A DNA stretch of 64,000 nt from Trichosphaerium sp. ATCC 40318 (lineage: Eukaryota; Discosea; Flabellinia; Trichosidae): assembly GCA_038496445.1 (NCBI GenBank), contig JALMLS010000378.1, positions 186,001-250,000 of the forward strand, given 5' to 3'. A program made the translations under genes and the position numbers. The notes beneath the pieces are model-generated. The model was not told the DNA's origin. It was given only the letters and a program-made list of their open reading frames with translations, and made no database searches. Every line of letters begins with the position of its first letter. Position 1 is the stretch's first letter. Shown in pieces: positions 32,385-51,750 of this stretch.

Positions 32385-34472
32385 ATGTCTCATACCAACG
32401 GTACAAAAACCAGCGAATACGATCCAAAAAACTGCATTTTTGACATTTGCTAGAACCTTTCGAAGGCAATCATTTGTGCTTACCTCACCATAATCTGGAG
32501 TACTGGGCTGTAATCGAAACATCTTTGAAAGAAAAAATACCTTCCATTGATGCACTGGAAGCGCTGTTAGTTAAACTTGGATCTTATGACGAGGCTCCTT
32601 TCTTCAAGTAGGCAACTTTTTTTTTACTTTTCTTGTATTTGCCAACATTGTAAAGGTGCTACTTTGATGAAAAAATTATGCGCGATGGTGTACACAGACG
32701 AGCTGTGATGCATCATTTTCTTGATACTACACTACCTTTCATACAAGCTATGGCATTGCGTCTTCCAGAACTATTTCCGGATCCTGTAGTGCACATAGTT
32801 GCTGGCACAGATAAAGTAGTATTAACACGTGAACAGGTACCAACTATCCTCTTTTAAAAAAAGAAATCCTTAACAACTCAGGTATCTTGTTTGTTGTGTC
32901 ACTTCTTTTTTTGCACGCTAGATCCACCTCGTGATATCCACAAGTACGCTAACAGCATCCTCCAATATGGTTCTAACCTATGTGAACAAAAAAGCCATCT
33001 ACAATTCAATTCATCAAACAGTGATTTTGGCTCCCTTTTCATGACAACACGCTGTTCGCATCCGTTGAGTCCTACTACATGTCCCACAGAGGTATATGAG
33101 CTTATTTAATAATATGCTTACTGTTTAGTCCGTTGTTGTTTGCATCTTGGAATATTTCACTCGCATAGTTACCAAGGTGCCATCAGGGAACTTGATTATC
33201 CAAAAGAAGGTACGCTCAAGGCACAAACCATCAATGTAATTGTTTTCGTAGTTACTAGATAAACCACCCACTTGGGAGGAATCTACCACCAAGCTTACTG
33301 AAAGCCATATATCGATTAAGAACAAATTACGAATAGAAGATTCTAAAGCTCCTTTCCAAGTTGACTTTGCAAATGAAGTACTACTCTATCATTATCTTGC
33401 GAGTGCTAACTCTGGGTAGTTTATTGGAGGTGGAGCACTCTGTGGTATAGCTTTTTCTTACTTTTTCTTGTGCTAACCCAATTTGTCATTAAAAAAGGTG
33501 GTAATGTTCAGGAGGAAATATTATTTGCTATTAAACCTGAACTGTTCGTATCAATGCTTCTGTGTACCAAGATGGAGGATAACGAAGTAACAATTAAGCC
33601 ACACAAGTAATTTTCTTAGTTTATTCGTAGGTTATAGTCATAAGTGGTGCAGAGCAGTTCTCTAATTACACTGGATATGGTAGCTCTTTCAAATTTGCTG
33701 GTGGGTCCAGTAGCTTTTATTTTAGCAACTCAATGTGCGTAGGGCCAAGAAAAGACCTTACTCCAATGAATGAACATCTGTGGTATGTTGTGTTTTTTTG
33801 AATAGTAAAATAAGAACTAATTGCAATTATAGTTGTTTAGAAAGTCATGTTGTGGTATGCCCTATACATTAAGGCGTTCTGAGAAACGTACTTAACAATG
33901 CTCTAGGCTATGGATGCTATCGTATCACATGGAAACAGGCAGTTCAAGCGCGAGTACGTTAGAGTAACAAATGGTACCATATTGACTTTGTACTAGTAAT
34001 CTACTCAGAGATTTAAATAAAGCGCACTTGGGCTTTTCTTCTCACAAAGAAATGAAAGTAGTTGGCGAAACTTCAGTAGCTACAGGCAATTGGGTGAGTA
34101 ATTAACCAAGTATATTATCTTTTTAATTGTTCAAGGGCTGTGGAATGTTTAGCGGAGACTTGGAGTTAAAAGCATTGCAACAAGTACTAGCAGGTGCTCA
34201 AGCAGGTACATCAACTTTCTATTACATATTTTATAGTATCTCACTTGAACTAGGAATTAAAGTGACGTATTGCACATTTGGTAAAAGAGATTTTTGTCAC
34301 GTGCGTATTCTATTACAGACTATTTACTAACATGTTGAAGGCGATGGTGAACTTTGTTGGGTTTTGTCATAAACGAGAAGCTACTGTAGGTGATGTATAC
34401 AAAGCGCTTATGGCTTTTGAACCAGATAGTTATGGAAAGAGCGTGTTTGAACATTGCAAACAATGTATGTAG
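32385..34472 (+). CDS. Poly(ADP-ribose) glycohydrolase (PARG)
   Basis: Cleaves ribose-ribose bonds in poly(ADP-ribose). About 11 exons. MSHTN joins EPFEGNHLCLPHHNLEYW through a 52-nt intron; then FLDTTLPFIQAMALRLPELF, ILEYFTRI, and the macrodomain catalytic core. A short intron splices VDFANE to FIGGGALC, and another joins GGNVQEEILFAIKPEL, giving the PARG signature GGG...QEE with the two catalytic glutamates. Further matches are GAEQFSNYTGYGSSFKFAG, RDLNKAHLGF and VATGNWGCGMFSGDLELKAL then QQVLAGAQAGIKVTYCTFG. The C-terminal helices end FEHCKQCM. About 480 residues, near the length of compact PARGs and lacking a long regulatory N-terminus. Probably nuclear/cytosolic stress response. Confidence 0.88.
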
Positions 34473-34710
34473 TATCAAGCGTTATTGATGGTTTGACATT
34501 TTAACTAGATCTTGAGTGTACGCTTCAATGAAATCTTTCACTGTGAGAAGTGAATTCAAGCTCTAGCTTTACAAAGAGCGAGTTGTATGTAACAAATTTA
34601 TACTTTATTTACCACGTGTACTTTCTCTAGTTTTTTTTACCAAACGTGACAAACTTTTTCTGAGTTTAGTCAACATTTCTTGAACTTTACTACTTGTGAC
34701 AACGACCATC

Positions 34711-35349
34711 ATGGAAGTAGTTGATGCTATGCAAACCATGCCTAACAGCGTAATACTTTATTATCAGTTTTTATGTTGCCACTATTGTTTTAGCGTACGC
34801 AAACAGCTGTATTAACTGGTTTCAAGAACCAAGGAGCGATTTTGTACTTTTCAACGCGTCACATAAGCGTATTGCTATTCCTTACGCTCGTGGATAGATG
34901 TAGTATTGTGGTACACTAGTTAAACCGCTAGTAATTATTCCAACTGAGTTCAATAGACCATACTACCGCGAATGGGCGTCAGAAACTATAGATAGAAACG
35001 TCTTTAAACGTGCATATCAAGATGCTATTCTATCTGGTCTAACGGACTTGTCATTGCCAGGTAAATACGGTAACAAAATAATAGCACGTGGCCATTATAA
35101 AAGTCACGTGTAACAAATTGTGAGAAGGTGTAAAACCTGAAGAGTTCGAACTCGATAAATTTCACGTTTGGATCATCGAGGAGTTATCACGTCTGGGCTC
35201 AGGAATGGTTGGGCGTTTTTGCTGAGTTTTCGAGGGCGACCACTATGCTAAGGAAGATGGATACAAAGTACGTTTGACGTGCGCGACTAACTACTTAGAA
35301 CTTTGTTAGATGTAGATACTATGTATCCGTGGCGAAAAGATTTCTGTAG
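34711..35349 (+). CDS. Hypothetical protein, about 5 short exons
   Basis: Not recognised. The best exon chain reads YANSCINWFQEPRSDFVLFN, ASHKRIAIPYA, LKPLVIIPTEFNRPYYREWA, SETIDRNVFKRAYQDAILSG, GVKPEEFELDKFHVWIIEEL, FEGDHYAKEDGYK and NFVRCRYYVSVAKRFL stop, with introns of about 30-70 nt in phase. The first exon (MEVVDAMQTMPN) joins only through an atypical donor. Composition is that of a soluble globular protein. Confidence 0.4.
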
Positions 35350-36074
35350 TTTCAAGATTGCTAAGGAGCAAGCGTATGCTTGCCTAGAATTTTGTGAATT
35401 TAAATCCGTACAACTTGGATCAATGGTGCATCTACAACCAAAGTTGTAGTACTACCCCGCCATTAAACAGAACTCAACACAATACCTTTATTTGCTGTCG
35501 TACGGAGCGTTGCGGAAATCAAGTTAAAGAGTTGCAAACGCAGCTGACCAAAAAAACCAAAACTGTTTTCTAGGACGGCACGTTTTTTAAGCGGTACGGG
35601 CGCCTTGTTTAATAGATAACTGGTTTCTGGAGCTATATGAATTAGACACGTTAATTAGAATATAGATACATATCACCACGTGCATCTGATCTACCATTAC
35701 CTAATTAAACTTTTTGTCTTCAAATGCTAAAAAAATTGGGAACACATAACAAAACAATTAGGTACCTCGAATAGCCATACAGTTTACACTGCTCATAGGT
35801 GTTTCCTAACCTTTTTAATACGTTAGCTTATGATGTGGACTTAACGGTTATCATTTTCGTTAAATATCAAGACAGCAAAAATAACCACAACATAACTTCA
35901 GATTGCTACAATCTTGCATAAGATCATCACGTGCAATACAAAGCACTTCGTGTCAACGGCGGCATGAGGACTTCATTTCGTGCCTGCTTTTGCAAGTCAC
36001 CCTACGTGACGAGCTGAACCGACACTTTTTCATCTCCATTGCCGCTCCTGATGCGTTTTTCTTTTTCGCTCAGC
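35350..36074. other. Intergenic, no gene recognised
   Basis: AT-rich with two CACGTG sites (about 35680 and 35930). One frame near the left end is open (AKEQAYACLEFCEFK) but out of register with the upstream gene. Nothing else supported. Confidence 0.35.
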
Positions 36075-36422
36075 ATGGCGTCAACGCGAAGAACACTATA
36101 TGAGAAAGTGTATGATGGACGTAAAAAAGAAAGTTCTATCCCAACGGCTTTTCTTAACCTTCCAACAATTCGGTTGGAAATTCATCAGTCAATAACAAAC
36201 AGAACCCTATTGGTGTATATAAAAGAAGCTATTCTTGGACATTTGGTATTGGATGGCAACGATGGAAGAAACTTTTGTTGGCCGACTTTTTTTTATTTTT
36301 TTTTGGTATCAGTCCAACAAAGTGTACAAAAAACTCACACTTCAACGGATCCAAACGTTTGTGACCAATGAGTTTCTTGCGGCAAAGTGGCCGCCTACAA
36401 CGTGCGCTTCATGCTCGAAGTA
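36075..36422 (+). CDS. Small hypothetical protein, two exons
   Basis: MASTRRTLYEKVYDGRKKES ... IHQSITNRTLLVYIKEAILG, a GT-AG intron from about 36247 to 36317 in a T-rich tract, then SNKVYKKLTLQRIQTFVTNE and a tail ending CASCSK. About 94 residues, basic, mostly helical in appearance. No family recognised. Confidence 0.4.
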
Positions 36423-36751
36423 AACGGCGGTTGAATCCTAAAATTACGGTACCAAAAACCCAAACACGTGATGCTCATAGTAAGGTAACCTAAACGACAT
36501 TACTTTTTTCTTTTGTTTTTGGATAACGTTTTTTCTTTTTGATAAAATAACGGCCTACTTTTTTTCGTTGGAAAGTTTTTTATGTATCGTCTGTATCCCT
36601 CATAGCATGAGATATCATGTGAGGATATTTAGCGTGTTTTATAAAAAAATAACGAACGGCTGACGTTTTCGTAACAAATTTCGTACATGACTTGCTTTAT
36701 ATAAAAAATTAGCACTCTGACAGTATGAACTAGAGCGACGTTAAGAAGAAT
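36423..36751. other. Upstream region of the PNO gene
   Basis: 329 bp of AT-rich DNA with one CACGTG (about 36465). Presumed promoter; no TATA-like or other element can be singled out. Confidence 0.4.
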
Positions 36752-44050
<7,299 letters not shown>

Positions 44051-44358
44051 ATATATAAAATATTATCACACAACCACTGGATTTATAACCAAAAAGACTT
44101 TATGTAAACTTTTATTATGCGAAAAAATAAATATTCATAACATTTTTAAATTAGCTCTCAATTGGATGTAATAGCCCATTTTTCGCTACACTTAACGCCA
44201 ATAGACCGTTTTACTAACCCTCCAACAGTTGTATAATCTATAGTAGAAGAGAAACTGGTGTCTGAGCAAAGACGTGTTTCGCTGTTCAAATAAAGCATAT
44301 GTTTAAGTCCTGCCTGTTCTTGAGTTAAGTGTTACACCTCCAAGTTAACGTTACTACC
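44051..44358. other. Intergenic
   Basis: 3' flank of the PNO gene and upstream region of the second F-box/LRR gene; an AATAAA-like element (aaaaataaatattc) near 44125. Nothing else seen. Confidence 0.4.
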
Positions 44359-45900
44359 ATGCAAACTAATTCAAGGTAATCGTTTGGGTTATGAATGAAT
44401 GTTATCGTTTAATTAGTATTTAGCATCTCCAAGTGGCAGTTTTCGCTTTTAGACCTTCCAATCGAAATATTAGTTCATATCATCTTATTTTTGAGGATAG
44501 GGCGCCGTTTTATTTCAGAAACATGTTGGATGCTCTATGATGCTGTTGTAAACCATACTGGAATTTACTCTATTCATCTAGAATCAAGAGAAGCGTGTGA
44601 GCGCCTTTCAAAAAGCCCACTGCTTAAAAACACCAAAATTATCCTTAAACCATTTCAATCAATAACAGACGAAGACTTGATCCTCTTGAAAGGCGTACAG
44701 GATATATGCATTAGAGGTAACAACAAAATAACAGATAAAGGAATGAAAGAGTTATCAGGAGTAAAGAAAATCTCAATTTGGGATTGCCATTCAATTACGA
44801 ATGAAGGCATTAAGTCAATCTCTGGAGCCAAGTCTATAGATTTATACAAATGTAACAACATAACAGATGAAGGATACAGGTTTATTGTTGGTGCTGAGTC
44901 TGTAGATATAAGCTATTCTTCAGTATCAGATGATGTTGTTAAGGACTTTGCTGGTGTCAAGAAAATTCGTTTGTCTGGTTGTTTTAAACTGACAGATACA
45001 GGCGTTTCTTCTCTTTGTGGTGTTCATACAATTGCAATGAGATCGCTGCATATAACTGATGAATGTATAGTAAAAATAGCAGACACTGAAAATCAAATAT
45101 ACGAGATTGATCTGTCATACACTGAAATTACTGACAAATCACTTCGAGCACTTGCTGGAGTCAAAAGCATAATTCTTAGAAAATGCTTGAACATAACTGA
45201 TACCGGTATTCAAGCACTTGCTGGTGTGCGTTCAATTATTTTGGCACGTACTAATGTCACTAATGTTGGCGTAAAAGCACTCAAGGGCGTTCACACTATT
45301 AACTTATCAAACACAGCAGTGGGCGATGAAGGTATTGAAGCACTTAAAGGAGTTTACTCCATTCAACTTCAGTCATGCTCTTTAATTACAGATAAGAGTA
45401 TGAAATTCCTATCAAATGCCCATGATGTCTCCATAAAGGGATCTAATGCTATAACTTGTGAAGGTATAAGAGAACTATCTGGAGTAGAAGAAATTTATTG
45501 TTCAGAAATCAACATTTCTTGTGATTGTCTTAAATCTATTTCACAAGCTAAAATCGTTGACATGCGTTCCTGTATCTTTGAGAGTCAAGAGGGTTTTAAG
45601 TATCTTGGAAACGCTATGAAACTGTATCTTGCTAATTCCAATATTAAGGATGAAGGATTAAAGTGGCTTGGCAAAGTTAAAATCATTGCTCTAAACAAAT
45701 GTGATATAACTGATGTTGGTGTAAAGTACTTGAAATCTGCTGTTAATTTAAACCTATCAGGATGTTCTAATATCACTTCTGATTGCCTTGAATACCTACC
45801 ATGCTTAAAAGCTCTCAATACTTATGGTACAAAGATCAAGAAGTCTGATTGTAAAGAACGAAAAATTAAGGATATGCAGTTTCAAAATCTTTTCGATTAA
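44359..45900 (+). CDS. F-box/leucine-rich-repeat protein (diverged paralogue)
   Basis: A 17-nt first exon (MQTNS) joins in phase to exon 2 at 44424, giving SISKWQFSLLDLPIEILVHI then ILFLRIGRRFISETCWMLYD, a clear F-box. From about residue 100 there are around 17 LRRs of about 21-23 residues, for example ITDKSLRALAGVKSIILRKC, NVTNVGVKALKGVHTINLSN and AVGDEGIEALKGVYSIQLQS. They are the same type as at 3756 but much more diverged from each other, and more keep the cysteine of the AMN1-like subclass. It ends with a short Lys-rich tail (KDMQFQNLFD). Probable SCF substrate receptor. Confidence 0.82.
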
Positions 45901-46062
45901 TTCGTACATTGAGCATGCACTGTCACCTTAAAACTATACAAACATAAGAACAAACAACACCAACATCATGACATATATCCAAAGGCTTGACCTGTGGCTT
46001 CCATGTGGAAATATTCCTAGATATATGCTTGTTTTTCTTCGAATAAACCATAAGATAAAGCA

Positions 46063-46416
46063 TTAATCCAAAATTGGATGAGTTTTACCTTTGATCAACC
46101 GCTCAAACACTGGTGTTGCATCTGTATTGGAACGCCCACTTTTGCTGCTGAGTTTAGGGAAGGAAATTTGCTCATATGGTAAAACTCGCCAACCTTCATC
46201 AATAACTTTGTTTAGCTTTGTACTCTGGTCTGTTATTTGCCTTTGTCTCTTCTTTTCCGAGTCCTATATTTTACGTTTTTTTGCGAGCGCCTGCTGCCGT
46301 TGACATTATCACGCAGTAATTGGCGCGTAGGAGCATAACGTTTACGTGATTTTATGATTGTTTAACGGTTTGCTTTTCTACGATTGGAATAGGTAACCAA
46401 TGTTTGTTCCCTGCCA
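46063..46416 (-). CDS. Small hypothetical protein, two exons
   Basis: MAGNKHWLPIPIVEKQT, a roughly 110-nt intron, then DSEKKRQRQITDQSTKLNKV, IDEGWRVLPYEQISFPKLSS and a C-terminus RLIKGKTHPILD. About 85 residues, basic; the IDEGWRVLPYEQI part looks folded. Family not recognised. The 3' end abuts the F-box/LRR gene (convergent). Confidence 0.4.
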
Positions 46417-46481
46417 TTTTCAAAACAAGGATTCAACGGTTTTCAGTCGAGTACTTTTCTGTAAAGACTTTATTCGTTTTA

Positions 46482-48458
46482 TTACAGAAGTACAGCTAAT
46501 AGACTAGTCAAGAAAAAGGTATAGTTCATGAACTGATAGGTATTGCTTCCACTACTAGGAGCTATTGTTGAAGGCGATACAGTTGTTGAAGGCGATACAG
46601 TTGTTGGTGGTGCGGTACTCATAGGTGTTTCGGTAGCTGGCGAGTCTGTGGTTGGTTCTTCTGCTGGCTGTTGACCAACAGGAGGCTCTGTGCTTGGTTC
46701 GTCAGAAGGAGGTTCAGTTGTTGGAGGTTCAGTTGTTGGTGGACATGTGAATATGTTAAGGGATTCGTCAACAATAATATAAGATGCTGTTGAGTTACAG
46801 CCACTGGGAATTCGTTCTGTCTGAGCTACAATCTAGAAAAATATCTTAATACAAAAGAGGTTCTATCAAACAGACGTTGATGACTTACAACTCCTACTCC
46901 ACACGAAGAAGGTCCCTGAAGCCATGTTATACGAGGCAAGAGAGGTTCAGTAAACATGTTGAATGGCAGGGGGCTATCAAGAATTGATGATGACGATATT
47001 GCGACCATATGTGTTGTATCAGATCCATTTGTGTATGTTGCAACGAACGAACTTTCCGCTGAATATGATACATCAAGTGAGAAGTCAATGTCTGCACTTG
47101 CAAAATTCGAGGTTATATTCATAGTGTCAATGATTGTAGCCGTTGCATTAACTTCACATGTGGTAGTAAAGAGCAATAATTTTACTTGAGTACTTCTAAA
47201 CTGTATTTCTCCATAAATCAAAGCGAAACGTTCTGATATTGGATCGTAAGCTAGTTCCATGTTTGCTGATATGACGTTGGTAGTATTTATGATAATATGT
47301 TCGAAAGCAAACTAAGCAGTGTTTAGGGAATGTAAAGAAATAGTGTGTGAACTGTATTGAGTTTTATTGTTTTACTTACTGTTTCGTTGCCTTTTATTGA
47401 TGTTATCCGTACAATACCTGATTCAAGAGAGGATTCTTTTTTGAAACTAGTTACAATACATCCATCTTTTCCCACAGTTGCATCGCTACCAGAAATTCGA
47501 GATCTTGTGACTTCGGAGAAAAAGTTAGTAACTATTCATCTGCATCGGCTTTTTTTGTCACGTGCAGACAACAGCGTTTGGTTCATTTATTGGAAATCTG
47601 ACATCTCTTGATACTGCATCAACGTATATAGGAGAAACTATCGCAGAGTTTTCAAACTCATTCACGATGACGTACATGTTGGAAGCTAATATCATACAAA
47701 TTAGTACTTATGCAAAAAAAAAAGTACACTGCCGCACTTTGATCATAAAAAAACCCATAGGTGAACGGAAGTACCACCTGTGAGAACATAAACTCAACTG
47801 GTTCTGATAACTCAAATATCTAAGAAATAAGTAAGCCTAAGTCTCAATTGTTGCATCATCACGTGATCAAAGAAAGGACTGTAAATATAGGTTCACAAAA
47901 AAAAAACAACGCACTCCTGATTCGTTTGCATTTACAAATCTCATCCAACATTCTAATGCACCCAAACCACGCTTCTTAAGTTTCTCTTCGCAATAAACCA
48001 ACGCGAATTCATTACGCCCATAAACAACGCCATACGGTTTGTCTACGTCCGCGAAGCGGAATACGGCCGTTTTGTTAGAACCTAAACCTAAAACACAATT
48101 AGCAATAATTTCAATGTAGATTTTCGAGTCCTACTCTGCACTACCACAGATATACCACTCGGTTCATTATAGTTAAAGCGTTTGTTGGTAATTTGAATCG
48201 AAGATACTACACAAATCGTAGGGCCTTGACCTGCGATATCTCCAGCAGCAACGAAAGGGGTGTAGATAGCCTCATCGTCTACTAGAGTTTCTTCAACGCC
48301 AAGCTCTCGTAGGTCACCCCACTCGTTTGCACTTAGAGCGTACGCTATTAATTAGAATATTAACAAGTTACAATAATTAGAATATTCCAATGAGGAAGAT
48401 AGAGGCTCGTACCAGTACATAAAATTGAAGTCGCTATTAAACTAAGTAATGCGTTCAT
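46482..48458 (-). CDS. Secreted, probably GPI-anchored surface protein
   Basis: Exons from 48458 down to 46482. A signal peptide (MNALLSLIATSILCTAYA) is split by a GT-AG intron, followed by LSANEWGDLRELGVEETLVD, a beta-rich ectodomain with YNEPSGISVVVQ, NEFALVYCEEKLKKRGLGAL, ECWMRF, and several N-glycosylation sites. A Thr/Pro stalk (PPTTEPPTTEPPSDEPSTEP and STAPPTTVSPSTTVSPS) leads to a short hydrophobic C-terminus (YTFFLTSLLAVLL stop) with no cytoplasmic tail, as in GPI signals. The tandem DNA repeat GTTGAAGGCGATACA (minus strand of TTVSPS) lies at about 46564-46600. Ligand unknown. Confidence 0.6.
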
Positions 48459-48800
48459 TTTCTATAGCTGTGGTTGATTTTTAAGAAGAATCAAAAGTTA
48501 AGTAGTTGGGTAATGTGATTTTTAACGGCACAATTATAAACCATTCAAGGAATACGAAACAATTAGCGAAATGTTGTCTAAAAAAAACACAAAAAAAACA
48601 ATAATAAGTTGCGCTTCTTAATCAACTCGTATAGAGGTACTATGAAACACGTGACTTTTTTATGAAATAATATTGGGTTTGTAAATTTTCAGTGAATGAA
48701 TTGAGTTAGAATAACCGTTGCGCCAGCTAGACAACTTATACGCGATTGTTTGGGAGGAAAGACAACGTCTTAGTGGCTATCAATAGCGCACTGATGTCGT
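48459..48800. other. Spacer between host gene and retroelement
   Basis: AT-rich, one CACGTG at about 48647, the last before the transposon block. The 3' terminus of the retroelement should lie here but no terminal repeat could be delimited by eye. Confidence 0.4.
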
Positions 48801-48816
48801 GTATATTTGTACCCAG

Positions 48817-49893
48817 TCAAATGGCATCCATCCATGGCATTTGACCTTTCTTCCCAATCTCGTCGTCTTCAGCTGTCATTTTGAACATCAACTTTTGTTT
48901 CATTAACTTTGGTGCAATTAACCTTTCTTGTTTGGTGTGAACTATATATATTTGATAGGCGTCAGATCTCCAATCGCCAATATGTTTAATCCACTCTGTC
49001 GGTACACCCGCCATAGATGCGAACGTGGCACCTCCACGTCGATATGAGTGTCCTGTGTACTGTTTGTATTCTTCGTTTTGGACAGTAACTTGGTATTTTG
49101 TCCATTGTACGAACTTGCTATATGTTACTGCTAACCAACGTCCATTCTTTTTAAATCGGAGTAGGGATTTATTTCTCTCGGGCTTCACTTGTTGTATAAG
49201 CCTTCGTACTGCTGCTATAGGGCATAGAATGTGTCCTCCTAGGTTGATGTAAGGCACAATGTGTTTCCTTTCCCTAAAATGGATTGTTTTCGTCTGGCGT
49301 AATGTTAGCCACAGACTGTCACCATCATCATATAAATTATCCAAAGCCACATGTGTCATACTGCTAAATTTGTGAGCTTTTCTGGGAACCAAGTTACCTA
49401 TTCGTAGCATTCCCCAAAAGGCTAACAGCGCCCCTGTCCAATAAACTAGGTCTTCATCCTTTTGTAGATCTATATTTAACCTTATTTTGGTAAGTATGGT
49501 TGGAGTAATAGGTCTCTTTCGTTCGATCCTATCTCCAAATTCGCGTCTAATACTTCTTAACATGTTGTGGTACTGAGTACATCCTTCTCTAGGGTCTCCG
49601 TGTCCTAATCTTTGCGATAGCCAAGCCCAATGTGAGATGTAAACTCTGATGGTTGCTGGTTTAAGTCCTTTATCTTTTTCGCCTAGCTTGGCCCATAAGG
49701 CCATAATCATTGTTAATGTGTTAGGCGAGGTTGGTAGCCATTGTTCTTTCGGTACTTTGAGTGCCATTAATGCTACTACCACTGCCTTTATTGCTGATCT
49801 TCGGTTAGCTTGTGTATTGGTTGGGTATGCGTTACGGATTAATTCATTTCTTCTAGCTTCAATGACAATTATGAAAAAGTAATCTACAAACAA
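48817..49893 (-). CDS. Tyrosine recombinase of the retroelement
   Basis: About 350 residues. An N-terminal SAM-like core-binding region (PTNTQANRRSAIKAVVVALM ... KPATIRVYISHWAWLSQRLG) is followed by a catalytic domain. It holds the conserved Arg in WGMLRIGNLVPRK, a Lys in TLRQTKTIHF, the HxxR box GHSYRRGGATFASMAGV, a GDW box (IKHIGDWRSDAY) and the nucleophile Tyr in YQIYIVHT. All catalytic positions are present. The frame overlaps the RNase H stop by about 10 nt and lacks an early Met, so it may be expressed by frameshifting, reinitiation or splicing. It would integrate the circular cDNA. Confidence 0.88.
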   Translation of the reverse strand: MFVDYFFIIVIEARRNELIRNAYPTNTQANRRSAIKAVVVALMALKVPKEQWLPTSPNTLTMIMALWAKLGEKDKGLKPATIRVYISHWAWLSQRLGHGDPREGCTQYHNMLRSIRREFGDRIERKRPITPTILTKIRLNIDLQKDEDLVYWTGALLAFWGMLRIGNLVPRKAHKFSSMTHVALDNLYDDGDSLWLTLRQTKTIHFRERKHIVPYINLGGHILCPIAAVRRLIQQVKPERNKSLLRFKKNGRWLAVTYSKFVQWTKYQVTVQNEEYKQYTGHSYRRGGATFASMAGVPTEWIKHIGDWRSDAYQIYIVHTKQERLIAPKLMKQKLMFKMTAEDDEIGKKGQMPWMDAI

Positions 49894-50714
49894 CCTTTAA
49901 TAAAACGACCAAAAGTGTTTGGAAAGCCTAAATTTTTCGCTTCTTGTTCAAAACGTATCCAGTCTTGTCTACTTAGGGCATCTGCCACACCATTGTCTTT
50001 TGTGTTGATGTATGTTGCTTTCAACCTAAAATTTAAGGAGGCTGACCATTTGTGTAAGTCATAAACCATCTTCATTGTGCCTTTACTTCTTGACACCAAT
50101 TTGTTAACTGCACTTACTACTCCTGTATTGTCAATGTGCAGATTTGTGACTATTCTATTGCGAAACCTATAGCGCCATTCCTTAAGCGCCATCCACAGTG
50201 CGTACATTTCTTTAACACCTATATCCCACATAATTTCATGTTTTTCAAAAATGTGGATAAGCCATTGACCTTCTAAGAAGGCCGCTGCTGCTGTACCTGA
50301 TGCATCAGTTTGAAAGCGATCTTTGTTGAGAGGTATAGGCTTTAAGAGTATTGCCTTACCGTCCCATTCCTCTAACATCTCAGACCACCATTTTAGATCT
50401 AGTTTCATAGCGGTCGTAATAGGTACGTAGTCTTCATTGTTTTGATATCTAGCCATACCATCGTACAAGCGGCGCATATAAGTATGTCCGCCAAATACAG
50501 CCTGGGCTGCAAAATTTAAGGTACCTGTCAGCTGCATACACTTTCGTTTTTTGACAGTTTTTTGGTTTCTAAACCAACTCACAAGAGTATTTATCTTCTT
50601 GCGTTTTCGTTCTGTTAGGGTTATTTCACGCTTATCCATGTCAAAGCGCAAACCAAGAAAGGTTAGTTTTTTGGTAGGTCCTTCACATTTAGAAGGAGAG
50701 ATCAGGTCTAAAAA

Positions 50715-51020
50715 AATATACCAGTTTTTTTGGTATATACCACTTTTATACCACTTTTTTATACCAGTTTTTTATGGTATATACCAAAAAAAGTGGTATA
50801 TTTTGACCGAAATATACCAAAAAAAGTGGTATATTGACCAAATATACCAACAATATACCAAAAAAAACAGGTATAAAAACAGAAAATATACCACTTTTTT
50901 TCACCAGAAAAAAAAAAATATACCACTTTTTTATACCACTTTTTTTAGGTATATACCACTTATATACCACTTTTTTATACCAGTTTTTCATGGTATATAC
51001 CACTCTTATATACCACTTTA
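50715..51020. repeat. Left arm: GGTATATACC palindromic iteron array
   Basis: More than a dozen copies of GGTATATACC or its halves (ATACCACTTTTTT, AAAAAAGTGGTAT), alternating in orientation. It can fold on itself and pair with the right arm. Confidence 0.85.
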
Positions 51021-51484
51021 TGCTTACTTATGGTACACCTGCAATTCCAGAAAATACACTTTATTTAATACACAGTTTGTGAGTTACAAGTTTTGGACAA
51101 TGTCCACTACAGTTACATTACTATGGGCGTCTGGAAAATTCGTCCATCTCCATGAGCTTGCTGTAACTACTGTAAAAACATGCTGCGCACCTAATGAAAG
51201 TGGTCCCACCTGAATCCATCAATTACTAAGGCCTACGGAGGTCAGTTAATGTATATCAAACGAAAATAAAATAAAACTTTGTCTGGTACCCACGAACGTC
51301 TGTATAATACCTGCAATATAGTTTCCTTAATGTTGGTACTGGAATCAGGTCCTGCGGTCCGAATGAGCTTGGTTTGGTTAGATTCTATGATATACTAAGG
51401 TCCCTATGCACCGTTCAATGTATGACATCTATGATCGTTCAACAAGAAAACCCATTACCAAAAAGCTCCTTAATGACCTTCTTG

Positions 51485-51750
51485 AAGCATACCATAAAAG
51501 TGGTATATACCAATAAAAAGGTGGTATATACCACATACCATAAAAAAGTGGTATATACCACTTTATATACCATTTTTAGAAGGTCTCATTATGTGAATGA
51601 AAAGTGGTATATACCACTTCCATATACCACTTTTTTATTCACTTAATTTCTAAAAAAAGTGGTATTTCAAAATGGTATATACCAGTTCATATACCATTTT
51701 GTTGAAAAAAGTGGTATATACCATAAAAAAACTGGTATATACCACTTTAA
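51485..51750. repeat. Right arm: GGTATATACC palindromic iteron array
   Basis: Same iteron as the left arm, about ten units, ending next to the terminal inverted repeat TTTTTAGACCTG. Confidence 0.85.

Noticed and set aside
31714-34472. A single gene joining the PUB-like exons to PARG
   Set aside because: The PUB-like frame reaches a stop at 32206, the required intron would be about 250 nt against a norm of 35-70, and a good start with an in-phase short intron exists at 32385.
35195-35225. A 19-nt intron in the hypothetical gene at 34711
   Set aside because: A 36-nt alternative starting at GTCTGG is in phase and within the usual size range.
46619-46804. Leu/Gln-rich minus-strand ORF
   Set aside because: It is the alternative frame of the Thr/Pro stalk of the surface protein at 46482-48458.
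50715-51750. CRISPR array
   Set aside because: The repeats are palindromic and nearly contiguous, with no constant-length unique spacers, inside a eukaryotic transposon.
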